Assembly: GCF_001742225.1 (NCBI RefSeq)
Contig: NZ_CP017076.1
Coordinates: 372,001-436,000, forward strand
Origin: Novosphingobium resinovorum
Lineage (GTDB): Bacteria > Pseudomonadota > Alphaproteobacteria > Sphingomonadales > Sphingomonadaceae
Length of the DNA: 64,000 bases
Reading direction: 5' to 3'
Positions 7,231-16,027 of the stretch are shown piece after piece (position 1 is the first letter of the stretch; each line of letters begins with the position of its first letter). Made by a program: the position numbers and the translations under genes. The notes under the pieces are model-generated. The model was given only the letters and a program-made list of their open reading frames with translations. It searched no databases and had not been told where the DNA came from.

Positions 7231-8904
7231 TTACTGTTCACTGCCGGAAGTCGGGGCGCAAGTTCGCAGCGTAGTGCCGGGTACAAGTGCCGGATAGCGT
7301 TCGAGAATTGCCGCCGTGACACCATTTGTCCAGCCGAAGCCGTCCTGCAGCGGATACTCGCCGCCGCCGCCCGCGCGGCGTTCCTCCACGTCGTATTTCT
7401 CCAGCATCTTGCCCGTTTCCAGGTATGTGCAGTTCACAGTGCCGAGCCAGCGCGCGGCGACGTCCTTCGCCAGAGCGTCCTGCCCACCGCGGTGCAGCCC
7501 CTCCAGGGCGACCCATTGCAGCGGCGCCCAGCCATTGGGAGCATCCCACTGTTGGCCGGTGCGCAGGATCGTCGTTCGGATGCCGCCTTCGCCCAGAAGT
7601 GCGCGCCGCGTGGTTGCGGCGATGGCCGTGGTCTGCGCGGGGGACGCCATGCCGACGAAGAGCGGAAACAGCGTGGCGGACGACTGGACGCTGCCTGGCG
7701 TGCTCTCGTCGAGAAGCCAGTCGGCGAACCGCCGCTGGCGGCTCTGCCACATGTATCTGTCGATGGCGCCTTTGCGCGCTGCGGCCCGCTGGAAGAATTC
7801 GCGCGTGCAGGGCTGATCGCCTGCCTGTTTGCAGCCTTTCTCGATACGCTTCTCCATCGCCCACATCAGAGCGTTGAGATCGACCGGCACCACCCGCGTG
7901 GTGCGAATGGTCGCCAGGTCCTGCGGGTCGGAGAGCCAGCGCGAACTGAAGTCCCACCCGCTTTCCGCGCCCGCCCGCAGGTCACGGTAGACTTCGGCGG
8001 CAGGCCGTGCGGAGGCCTTGGCAGTGGCGCGGTCCTCTGCGAAGGATTCGTCGCGCGGCGTATCGCGGTCATCCCAGTAGCGGTTGAGCACGCTGCCGTC
8101 GGGCATGCGCACCACCCGCTCGCACGCTTTCGCCGCACGGGCACAGCTTTCGCCGGCCATCCAGTAGGCATGCTCCTTGCGCAAGGCCGCGAGACGCCGG
8201 GCGCGGACGGTGCCGTCGGTCTGTTTCGAGAGGTCCAGCATGAGAGCGAAGAACGGCGGCTGCGAACGGCTGAGGTAGTAAGTGCGGGTGCCGTTAGGGA
8301 TGTGACCGAAGCGCTCGATCAGGCTGGCGAAGTCGTCGATCATCCCCTCGACCAGATCGTCGCGGCCATCGGCGACGAGGCCCAGCATCGTGAAGTAGGA
8401 ATCCCAGTAGTAGATCTCACGGAACCGCCCGCCCGGCACGACGTAAGGCGACGGAAGCGCGATCGCCGAACTTGCGGGCGGCGGCGTGACCGCGTCGCGC
8501 GAAAGCTGCGGCCACAATGTCCTTATGTGTTCGCGCAAGGGGGGCAGCGGCTTGTCGTTGACACCGGGGACGGTGAAGTTGTCGAGCACGAAATAGCGCA
8601 GGTCGGTCGGAGAGGTCGGCGGCTTCGCCGCGTACTCCGCCATGATCGCGTCGGGTGCGCGCCTGGGCACGGCGTCGGCGAACGTCTTGCCGTCCTCGAA
8701 GACGTGGCCTTCCTGCACCGCGGCGAAAAGGTCCCCGAACTGATCGGCGGGGGAGGGCTGGGCATTGGCCGTCAGGGCGAAGGCCAGGAATGATGTGCCG
8801 AAGCCCGCGCAAAGGCGGCGTACCCTGCTGCTCACGAAACGTATTCCGGCAATTGACTTCCCCTCTGGCCGTGCTCTTGGCAGAGGCAACGGGTCAGACT
8901 GCAC
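7231..8904 (-). CDS. treA: periplasmic trehalase (GH37)
   Basis: The enzyme hydrolyses trehalose to two glucoses. Both trehalase signatures are present: PGGRFREIYYWDSY and QWDAPNGWAP. The catalytic Asp segment SGWDFSSRW and the late EKYDVE segment with the proposed catalytic Glu are also there, plus NRYWDDRDTPRDES. Length (557 aa) is normal. The N-terminus has a twin-Arg-flanked hydrophobic stretch ending TANAQP, a signal peptide, so the protein acts in the periplasm. The signal looks more natural from a GTG at 8835-8833 (VSSRVRRLCAG) than from the ATG at 8904; a GAGGGGAAG lies about 20 bases before that GTG. The gene is divergent from a TonB-dependent receptor that could import the disaccharide. 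Confidence 0.93.
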   Translation of the reverse strand: MQSDPLPLPRARPEGKSIAGIRFVSSRVRRLCAGFGTSFLAFALTANAQPSPADQFGDLFAAVQEGHVFEDGKTFADAVPRRAPDAIMAEYAAKPPTSPTDLRYFVLDNFTVPGVNDKPLPPLREHIRTLWPQLSRDAVTPPPASSAIALPSPYVVPGGRFREIYYWDSYFTMLGLVADGRDDLVEGMIDDFASLIERFGHIPNGTRTYYLSRSQPPFFALMLDLSKQTDGTVRARRLAALRKEHAYWMAGESCARAAKACERVVRMPDGSVLNRYWDDRDTPRDESFAEDRATAKASARPAAEVYRDLRAGAESGWDFSSRWLSDPQDLATIRTTRVVPVDLNALMWAMEKRIEKGCKQAGDQPCTREFFQRAAARKGAIDRYMWQSRQRRFADWLLDESTPGSVQSSATLFPLFVGMASPAQTTAIAATTRRALLGEGGIRTTILRTGQQWDAPNGWAPLQWVALEGLHRGGQDALAKDVAARWLGTVNCTYLETGKMLEKYDVEERRAGGGGEYPLQDGFGWTNGVTAAILERYPALVPGTTLRTCAPTSGSEQ

Positions 8905-9241
8905 AGGGTTTCATGAGAATTGAGGCAATCCGCATTGCGGCCATCGTCACCCAGGCGCCTTGAGGGCCGGTTCTTTGCGCATGATGCCCCGCCGTTTGAT
9001 CGCGAGCGCACGCGGCCAGTTGTCGCTTGCGTCGGCGTGTGATTCGCCGAAGTTTCGACGGGCGGCCCACTCACCCCACAATTCACGGGGGGGGGCAGGG
9101 TCAGACAAAAGGTTCAGGGAAAAGCGCAAGCGACGAGTGCAGGGCGAACCGGAATACCGGTCGGCAGCCCTTCGGGAATGGGGATCTTCGGCAGCGGAAA
9201 GGCGGTGCCAACGCGCGTACCCATGCGGTGCGCCTTCACAG
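8905..9241. promoter_or_regulatory. divergent promoter region, trehalase / TonB receptor
   Basis: No gene is supported in these 337 bases. A small perfect inverted repeat, GCAAT-CCGC-ATTGC, sits at 8925-8938 and could be an operator for either direction. A run of seven G residues lies near 9087. Promoters for the trehalase (minus) and the TonB-dependent receptor (plus) are expected here, but no convincing -35/-10 pair was identified. Confidence 0.35.
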
Positions 9242-11662
9242 ATGGGGGTTATTGTGACCACGACTGCTCGATTCATGGGCGCCACCGGCGTCTCCGTCCT
9301 CGCATTGCTGGCAGCGACTTGTCCGGCTTCGGCACGGGCCGAAGCGGCGGACGCGGCCGCCGATACCGCAGCGGCGGCGGCTGAGGGCGGCGGCGGTCCG
9401 ATCGGCGAGATCGTCGTCTCGGCGGAGCGCACCAACGTCACTCTCCAGAAGGCGTCGCTTTCGGTCACGGCGGTCACCGACGATACGCTGAACAAGGCGA
9501 ACATCACCGAAGTCACCGGCCTCAACGGCAGCGTGCCGGGCCTCGTCGTCGCCAAGAGCGGCGGCGGCGAGCGGATGATCTCGATCCGCGGCATCGGTTC
9601 GGAGACGCCGGAGAACCCCTCGACCCAGCCGGGTGTCTCGTTCCACGTCGACGGCGTCTACATCTTCAATTCGATCGCCGCGAACGCTGCCTTCATCGAC
9701 GTCGCGCAAGTCGAAGTGCTGCGCGGTCCGCAGGGCACGATGTACGGGCAGGGATCGACCGGCGGCACCATCAACGTGGTGTCGAAGCAGCCCGACGCCT
9801 CGGCGCTGTCCGGCTCGGCGAACTTTGGCTACGGCAACTACAACATGCTCAAGGCCGATGCGGCCATCAACGTGCCGATCACCGATACGCTGGCGATCCG
9901 TGCCGCCGGGCAGCGCCTGCGCCATGACGGCTATGCCAAGGCCACGGATGTCGCCGGGCAGCCCGGCTATGAACTCGACGATGCCGATGAATGGGGCGGC
10001 AAGCTGGCCGTCAAGTGGACCCCGACCGACCGCGTCTCGGTGCTGCTCTCAACCATCCAGTACAAGGGCGACCAGAACGCGACCGCGCAGAAAAACGTGC
10101 TCGATCCCAATCCCGACCCGCGCGAACTGACGCAGGATTTCCCGGGCAAGACCTATATCCGCACCCAGCTCTATTACGGCGTGGTCAAGTTCGACCTGGG
10201 CGGCGCAACGTTCAGCTCGATCACCGGCTACCAGAAGCTGCACAGCGACCTGTCATGGGACGGCGACGGGCTGAACCCGGCACTGTTCCTGCAGGCCAGC
10301 GGTGGCTTCTACAACTACGACCACATCGCCACCTGGCAGCAGAACACCGCCTCTTGGACGCAGGAATACAACATCGCCTCGGACAACGAGGGGCCATTCC
10401 GCTGGATCGTCGGCGGGGTCTACCTGCGCTCGAAGAACAAGAACTACATCAACGAATATCGCGACAACAAGGGCGACGGGCTTAACCCGCCGCTGGCCAC
10501 GGGCACGCTGTTCAGCGATCCGCTGGTCAAAGCGATCACTTATGCCGAACTCTCGGCCATCACCCGCGAGGCCTATGCCGGGTATGCGCAAGGCAGTCTC
10601 GAACTGACGAACGCGCTGACGGTGACGGCGGGCATCCGCTACAACCACGACAAGTACAGCGGCGTCAGCGACAGCATGTCCGGCGGTACCAGCGGGCAGA
10701 CTTCAGGGGCCTATCTCCAGCCTGCGCCGACCCTCGGCACCAGCACCGGACGCCTGACCGGCAAGTTCGCGCTGGACTACCAGTTGACCCCCAGCAACAT
10801 GGTCTACGCCAGCTACACGCGCGGCTTCAAGCCGGGCGGCATCAACAGCGCGGCGGCGAGCGGGAACAGCTCCTACACCATCTTCGGCATGGAGACCGGC
10901 GTGAAGCCGACCTACAAGCCCGAGACTTTGGACTCGATCGAGATCGGTTCCAAGAACCGCTTCTTCGGCGATACGCTGCAGATCAATGCCTCGGCGTTCT
11001 ACTACTTCTACAAGGACCTGCAGTTCCTCGAGGAGGACGCGGTGCTGTTCGGTGAGGGCATCAGCAATGCCCCGAAGGCGGAAGTCTACGGCGCCGAACT
11101 GGAGATGGACTGGCACGCCACGCAGCACCTGAGGTTCGAGGGCTCGCTGTCGCTGCTGCACGGCAAGTTCACCGAGGACTATCTGGCCCTCAACGCCACG
11201 GCTGCCGACGCGGCACAGGTCGCGGCGGGCTATGGCGGCGTCGGCGGCTTCTTCGCCAATTTCGGCAATGCGGTCTATGTCCGCGAGGCAGCGCGCGAGA
11301 ACATCAACGGCAACAAGATCCCCAAGATGCCCTCGGTACAGGGATCGGCGGCGCTCTCGTGGACCGGCGATATCGGCCCCGGCGAATTCACCGCCCGCGC
11401 GCAGTACATCTATCGCGGCAAGTTCCAGTCGCGCGTATTCAACACGCCGGGGCAGGACGATACACCCGACTACTCGCAGGTGAACCTGTTCGCCAGCTAC
11501 GCCTTCGCCGATACCGGCTTCAGCGTCTCGGCCACGGTGACCAACCTGTTCGACACGAACGGCATCAACTCGCGCTTCACCGATCCTTACGGCAGCGGGC
11601 AGATCTCGGACACCTACATCCCGCCGCGCCAAGCACTCTTCTCGGTCGGGTACAAGTTCTGA
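9242..11662 (+). CDS. TonB-dependent outer membrane receptor
   Basis: The protein has about 806 residues. A signal peptide (ATGVSVLALLAATCPASARA) precedes a TonB-box-like GEIVVSAERT and a plug domain with the motifs SIRGIGSE, VDGVYIF and VEVLRGPQGTMYGQGSTGGTIN. A beta-barrel follows, ending SVGYKF with a terminal aromatic. It should take up a substrate across the outer membrane using TonB energy. Trehalase on one side and a sugar kinase four bases of coding context downstream suggest a carbohydrate rather than iron. The start may be the ATG at 9242 or, more likely by spacing, the GTG at 9254 preceded by GGGGG. Upstream codons back to 8960 are non-coding in character. Confidence 0.9.
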   Translation: MGVIVTTTARFMGATGVSVLALLAATCPASARAEAADAAADTAAAAAEGGGGPIGEIVVSAERTNVTLQKASLSVTAVTDDTLNKANITEVTGLNGSVPGLVVAKSGGGERMISIRGIGSETPENPSTQPGVSFHVDGVYIFNSIAANAAFIDVAQVEVLRGPQGTMYGQGSTGGTINVVSKQPDASALSGSANFGYGNYNMLKADAAINVPITDTLAIRAAGQRLRHDGYAKATDVAGQPGYELDDADEWGGKLAVKWTPTDRVSVLLSTIQYKGDQNATAQKNVLDPNPDPRELTQDFPGKTYIRTQLYYGVVKFDLGGATFSSITGYQKLHSDLSWDGDGLNPALFLQASGGFYNYDHIATWQQNTASWTQEYNIASDNEGPFRWIVGGVYLRSKNKNYINEYRDNKGDGLNPPLATGTLFSDPLVKAITYAELSAITREAYAGYAQGSLELTNALTVTAGIRYNHDKYSGVSDSMSGGTSGQTSGAYLQPAPTLGTSTGRLTGKFALDYQLTPSNMVYASYTRGFKPGGINSAAASGNSSYTIFGMETGVKPTYKPETLDSIEIGSKNRFFGDTLQINASAFYYFYKDLQFLEEDAVLFGEGISNAPKAEVYGAELEMDWHATQHLRFEGSLSLLHGKFTEDYLALNATAADAAQVAAGYGGVGGFFANFGNAVYVREAARENINGNKIPKMPSVQGSAALSWTGDIGPGEFTARAQYIYRGKFQSRVFNTPGQDDTPDYSQVNLFASYAFADTGFSVSATVTNLFDTNGINSRFTDPYGSGQISDTYIPPRQALFSVGYKF

Positions 11663-11696
11663 TAGATTGGGCGAGGGAGCCGATCCGGGAGTCAGC

Positions 11697-12593
11697 ATGA
11701 GCGTCACCGTCTTCGGTTCCCTCAATCTCGACATAGCGCTGCGCCTGCCGGCGAAGGCCGCCTGGGGGCAGACCCTGCTGGTAGAGGACAGCGCGCAGGC
11801 GATCGGCGGCAAGGGACTCAACCAGGCGGTGGCCTCGGCGCGGTTCGGATCGGTCACCCGTATGGCGGGGGCTGTCGGCGACGATGCGGCGGGGCGCCTG
11901 CTGCTGGAGGCGCTTGGCGGTGATGGCGTCGATACCGCGCATGTCGAGGTGCTGGCAGGGCAGGGCAGCGGTCGCGCCACGATCCTGATCGAACCCGGCG
12001 GCGACAACATGATCGCGGTCGAGGCCGGGGCCAACCTCCTGGCACGCGCCGAGGTGGCGCTCGGTGCGATCGACGCGGTGACGCGGGTGCTGCTCGTCCA
12101 GCTGGAAACCGATATCGATGCCATTGCCGCGCTGTTCGCCAGCGATGCGGCCGCGCATGTCCGCAGGATCGTCAACGCCGCTCCGGCCATCCCGGCGGGC
12201 GCGCGGCTGTTCGGCATGGCGGACATGATGATCTTCAACCAGACCGAGTTCGCCGACTATCTCGCGCTGGACCGCGAGCCGGAGACGCTCGACGATCTGC
12301 TCGTGGCACGCCGCCTCTTGGCGCGGCCGGATCAGACTGTTGTGGTGACGCTCGGCGCGCTGGGATCAGCGGCGATCGGGGTGGAGAGTGCGACGTTCGT
12401 GCCTGCGGTTCCGGCCGAGCGGGTGGTCGATACCAGCGGCGCCGGGGATTGCTTCTGCGGCGTGCTCGCCGCCTGCATCGATCAGGGCGTGGGTCTGGAA
12501 GCGGCGCTGCGACTGGCTAACGCTGCGGCGTCGCTCTCGGTAGGGCGCAGGGGTGCCGCGCCGTCGATGCCCTTGAGGTCGGAAATCCCCTAA
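11697..12593 (+). CDS. PfkB/ribokinase-family carbohydrate kinase
   Basis: The 298-residue kinase carries both PfkB signatures: GGKGLNQAVA near residue 40 and DTSGAGDCFCGVL near residue 245, where the second Asp is the catalytic base. It phosphorylates a sugar or nucleoside using ATP. It most resembles ribokinase-like members (GGKG rather than GGNG). The start was set at ATG 11697, preceded by GGGAG at the right distance; a longer frame begins at 11667. The gap to the TonB receptor is only 34 bases, so both are likely one transcript. The true substrate is unknown. Confidence 0.85.
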   Translation: MSVTVFGSLNLDIALRLPAKAAWGQTLLVEDSAQAIGGKGLNQAVASARFGSVTRMAGAVGDDAAGRLLLEALGGDGVDTAHVEVLAGQGSGRATILIEPGGDNMIAVEAGANLLARAEVALGAIDAVTRVLLVQLETDIDAIAALFASDAAAHVRRIVNAAPAIPAGARLFGMADMMIFNQTEFADYLALDREPETLDDLLVARRLLARPDQTVVVTLGALGSAAIGVESATFVPAVPAERVVDTSGAGDCFCGVLAACIDQGVGLEAALRLANAAASLSVGRRGAAPSMPLRSEIP

Positions 12594-12596
12594 AAT

Positions 12597-12716
12597 TCCT
12601 CCCCGAGCTTGCTCGGGGAGGGGAACCGCCCGCGCAGCGGGTGGTGGAGGGGGGAGAACCTCGCGCAATTCCCCCTCCGCCACCGCCTTCGGCGGCGCCA
12701 CCTCCCCGAGACAAAT
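12597..12716. repeat. hairpin repeat, family C (CTCCCCGAGC type), copy 1
   Basis: The segment holds a perfect hairpin CTCCCCGAGC-TT-GCTCGGGGAG, then CCGCCCGCGCAGCGGGTGG and further CG-rich stems. The middle part recurs in the opposite orientation at about 62019-62052. It fills the gap between two convergent genes and may also act as a weak bidirectional terminator. Confidence 0.7.
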
Positions 12717-12722
12717 GGGTCT

Positions 12723-13943
12723 TTACTCCGCCGCCACGACCTGCACAGCCTGCACCCCGCGCTCGCCCGGCTTGCGCAGGATCGCGACAGCGCAGAACAG
12801 TACCGCACTCAGCACCGCAAGGCCGAGGAAGATGCCGGAGAAGCTGCCGGTTTGGTCCTTCACCGCGCCGCCCAGCGCCGGGCCGATCGCGGCCGAGGTA
12901 GATACCGCCATCATGATCGAATAGAGTTCCAGCGAAGCGCGTTGTCCGAAATAGGACTGCAGCAGCATGACGGTGCTGACGTAGCTGAAGCCCAGCCCAC
13001 CGCCGAACGTCACCATCCACAGCATCAGCGAGATCGGTCCGTCGATCATCGCCAGCGTAGCCGCGGAGACTCCCAGGCACCCCAGCGAGAACATCGTCAG
13101 CGTCCGCGCGCTGGTCTTCTCACCCGCGATGCCCGCCAGTGCCGATCCGATCGCGCAGACCAGAGCCGCAAGACTTATGAGCTGCGAGGCGCGATCCTGC
13201 GCGATGCCGTGCTCCATCAGGTGCTGGTAGGCGAAACCGTGCGTGGTCGTGTTGATCGCAAGGCACGCGGTATAGGCGAGCACGACGACCCAGAACTGCA
13301 CGGTCCCGAGCGCGCGGCGCACGGTCCACTCGGCCGGTGCACCCGGGGACGCGACGTGCTCCTCGGGCGCGGCGATGTGGAGGCGTCCGGCGGTGAGGGT
13401 GCAAAAGCCCCCCACGACGACCGAAGCCACGGCGAAGAGCAGCCAGTAGAAGCGCCAGTCGAACCCGGCGCTCTGCGATCCGTACCACAGCAGCGGCCCG
13501 GCGACGGCGCCGAGGTTGCCGATCGTGAAGTAGAGCCCCAGCACCGTCGAGCGGCGCCGGAAACTGCTCGACAGGATATGCACGGCAGGCACGGTCCCGC
13601 AGAAGCAGTAGCCGATGCCGAGCAGTGTGGTGCCCAGATAGTAGCCCATCACGCCGGTCGAGGTGTAGAGCAGCCAGAAGGCCACGAACAGGATCACCGT
13701 CCCCGCCGCCAGCGTGCGCCCGATGCCGAGCTTGCGGATCGTCAGCGCGGGGGCGAGGCTGACGATCCCGCAAGCCGTGCCCAGCAGGGTGAAGCCGAAG
13801 CCCGCCTGCGCCCAGGTCATGCCGAACGCCTCGACCATCGAGGGCAGCACCATGCCCAGCGAGTTGAACGTCCCCGCCGAGAGCAGGAAGTACATCAGGC
13901 ACAAAGCCTGAAGCACGATCATGACGAGCAGACGGGTGTTCAT
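12723..13943 (-). CDS. MFS transporter
   Basis: The 406-residue protein has about 12 hydrophobic segments and the layout of a major facilitator. It begins MNTRLLVMIVLQALCLMYF, with a duplicated six-helix half starting near the charged central loop around GAPAEWTVRRALG. The start was chosen at ATG 13943; upstream codons are Arg/His-rich and not membrane-like. It lies 160 bases downstream of the RutB-like gene on the same strand and probably imports the substrate of the RutA/RutB-like pair or exports a product. Subfamily resemblance is to organic-acid or monocarboxylate transporters, but the substrate is not deducible. Confidence 0.82.
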   Translation of the reverse strand: MNTRLLVMIVLQALCLMYFLLSAGTFNSLGMVLPSMVEAFGMTWAQAGFGFTLLGTACGIVSLAPALTIRKLGIGRTLAAGTVILFVAFWLLYTSTGVMGYYLGTTLLGIGYCFCGTVPAVHILSSSFRRRSTVLGLYFTIGNLGAVAGPLLWYGSQSAGFDWRFYWLLFAVASVVVGGFCTLTAGRLHIAAPEEHVASPGAPAEWTVRRALGTVQFWVVVLAYTACLAINTTTHGFAYQHLMEHGIAQDRASQLISLAALVCAIGSALAGIAGEKTSARTLTMFSLGCLGVSAATLAMIDGPISLMLWMVTFGGGLGFSYVSTVMLLQSYFGQRASLELYSIMMAVSTSAAIGPALGGAVKDQTGSFSGIFLGLAVLSAVLFCAVAILRKPGERGVQAVQVVAAE

Positions 13944-14103
13944 CCTGGTATGATCCCTGTGGCGGGGCGGGTGGAGGCGGCGGTGTTTCTCGGCACCGGC
14001 CACCGGCTGAGTACAATCATGCGTATCGACACAAGCGCGGTGCCGACACTTCTCTCCACGCGGAGCAAGATGGCATCCATGGCCCGCATCGTCGAGAGGG
14101 TGT

Positions 14104-14739
14104 TCACGCGCTCCACGCAGCCATGACCGCGTCGGTGGTCACCAGCAGCGAGGTATTCGCGGCCAGCGCCTTGAGCGCGTGGGCGTGAAGGTCCGGTTCG
14201 TAGGCTGCGCAGGCGTCGGACACCACGAACGTATGAAAGTCACGGTGAAAGGCGTCGCGCGTGGTGGAATCGACGCAGCACTCGGTGGTGAGGCCCGTCA
14301 TCACCAACGTGTCGATCCCGCGCGCGCGAAGTTGCTGTTCCAGATCGGTGCCGTGGAAGCTGGAATAGACCAGCTTGGATATCTCGATGTCGCCCGGCTG
14401 GGGGAACAGGCGATAGTAGTCCTCGCCGCCGCTGCCGATCCGGCAGATGCCTTCCTCGCCGGGCGTGCCGCGCCGGGCCATCAGCGTCTTCAGAGCCTCG
14501 GAATCGGTTTCGGGGCGCGTCATCACGCGCATGAACGCTAACGTAACTCCGGCCGCGCGGGCGGCGGCGATGAGCATCTCGATCCGGTCGATCGCGGCCT
14601 CGGCCGGGGCGAGGTCGATGCCGAAGCGACCGATCAGGCCCTCGGGCGCGGCGAAGTCGACCTGCACGTCCACCACGATCAGGGCAGTGCGGGCGGGAGC
14701 GATCATCCCGGCGGGGTCGATGTGCGGCAAGTCAGCCAT
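14104..14739 (-). CDS. isochorismatase-like cysteine hydrolase (RutB-like)
   Basis: The 211-residue amidohydrolase belongs to the isochorismatase/nicotinamidase superfamily. The expected triad is visible: Asp24 in IVVDVQ, Lys122 in ISKLVYSSFHG, and the nucleophile Cys155 in TTECCVDST with the usual cis-peptide neighbourhood. Enzymes of this group hydrolyse C-N bonds of amides, ureides or carbamates. It overlaps the RutA-like monooxygenase gene by eight bases, so the two products probably act in succession, as RutA and RutB do in pyrimidine ring breakdown. The rest of a rut operon (rutC-G) is missing, so the substrate may differ from uracil. Confidence 0.85.
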   Translation of the reverse strand: MADLPHIDPAGMIAPARTALIVVDVQVDFAAPEGLIGRFGIDLAPAEAAIDRIEMLIAAARAAGVTLAFMRVMTRPETDSEALKTLMARRGTPGEEGICRIGSGGEDYYRLFPQPGDIEISKLVYSSFHGTDLEQQLRARGIDTLVMTGLTTECCVDSTTRDAFHRDFHTFVVSDACAAYEPDLHAHALKALAANTSLLVTTDAVMAAWSA

Positions 14740-15859
14740 GCGCGGGTTCCATCCGGCTCGGGAAGCGCTCGCGCAAGGTCGGCAGCACTTTTTCGCCGAA
14801 TATGGGCAGCGCGGCGTGATAATCCGGGAAGATCAGCATCAGCCCGTCGAGCGAAGTCTTCTCGAAAATCTCCGACAGGCGCGCCGTCACCGTCTCCGGG
14901 GTGCCCAGCACATGCGGGGTCATGAAAGTGGAGCGGGCCTTCTGGGTGAAGGCGTTCTCCTTGCCGATCTCGCTATCGAGGAAGCCGTAGGCACGCATCA
15001 TACCGTGGAGAGCTTCCTCGTCGAAGCCGGCACGGAAACGAGCGGCGGTTTCCTCGGCGGCCTCGTCGGTGTCGCCGAACACCACGGTCATCATGGAGTA
15101 CGTACGGATCTTCGCGCCGTGCCCGGCCGCCTCCGCCTTGGCGTCGGCGCTGGCCTTCGCCAGTTCCTCGACGTTGCCGCCGGACAGGAACAGCGCGTCC
15201 ATCTCGTTGGCGGTGAACTCTATGCCGACTTTCGAGGTGCCCGCGCAGACGAGGAACGGTGCCCTGGAGGGTTTGGGGTTCGACATGCAGTCGTCGAGGG
15301 TGAAGTGCTTGCCCGCCATCGTCACGGAGTCCTGCGTCCACAACGCCTTGATGCCGCGTATCCACTCGGTCGCCAGCACGTAGCGTTCGTCATGATCGAC
15401 GCCCTCGGGCCAGGCGCCCATCTGAGAGAATTCTCCCTTGTAGGAGCCGGTCACCACGTTAAGCCCGGCGCGGCCATGGCTGATCTGATCGAGCGTGGCG
15501 ATCATCTTGGCGGTGACGGCGGGGTTCTGCAGGATCGTGTGGACGGTCGCCCAGACTTTCACCCGGCTCGTCGCCTGCGCCAGCCCCGCCATCAGCATCG
15601 GCGAGTCCAGCGACGTGTTCCAGTGCTGCGTCTCGCCGCCGTAGCCGCGGTACTTAGCCATCGCCATGATGAAATCGAGGCCGATGTCCTCGGCCAGCCG
15701 CGCGGCCTTGAGGTTATAGTCGTAGGACCCGTCGAGCGTGGGCGCGTTCTTCGACAGGATCCAGCCACCGTTCGCCATCGGCATGAAGATGCCGAGGTCG
15801 CGTCCTCCGGTGTCGGACGGGAGGCCGAAGCTCTCGGGACGCGGTTGGCTTTGGATCAT
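14732..15859 (-). CDS. luciferase-like FMN monooxygenase (RutA-like)
   Basis: The 375-residue flavin-dependent monooxygenase is of the bacterial luciferase type. The segments GIFMPMANGGWILS, KYRGYGGETQHWN, NVVTGSYKGEFSQMG and FLVCAGTS align by eye with recalled RutA, the uracil-ring-opening enzyme that uses a flavin-N5-peroxide. It needs reduced FMN from a reductase not encoded nearby. The start ATG at 15859 has a good AGGGGAG seven bases upstream; the longer upstream frame is an artefact. It is first in an operon with the RutB-like hydrolase and an MFS transporter. I am confident of the family, less so of pyrimidines as substrate. Confidence 0.87.
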   Translation of the reverse strand: MIQSQPRPESFGLPSDTGGRDLGIFMPMANGGWILSKNAPTLDGSYDYNLKAARLAEDIGLDFIMAMAKYRGYGGETQHWNTSLDSPMLMAGLAQATSRVKVWATVHTILQNPAVTAKMIATLDQISHGRAGLNVVTGSYKGEFSQMGAWPEGVDHDERYVLATEWIRGIKALWTQDSVTMAGKHFTLDDCMSNPKPSRAPFLVCAGTSKVGIEFTANEMDALFLSGGNVEELAKASADAKAEAAGHGAKIRTYSMMTVVFGDTDEAAEETAARFRAGFDEEALHGMMRAYGFLDSEIGKENAFTQKARSTFMTPHVLGTPETVTARLSEIFEKTSLDGLMLIFPDYHAALPIFGEKVLPTLRERFPSRMEPAHG

Positions 15860-16027
15860 CGGGCTCCCCTGACTGGATTTCTCGGCAAAGGCTAGAATGG
15901 GGCGCGGCGCGGTTCTTGTCACCCTGCGCCCATGCTGTTGTCGCCGCTCAAGGCATCGGGCGCGAGGGGCATAGATGCGTCGGCCTGCTCGCGCTAGGTG
16001 CGCCGGGTATTCGTGAGGGAGTTCGAC

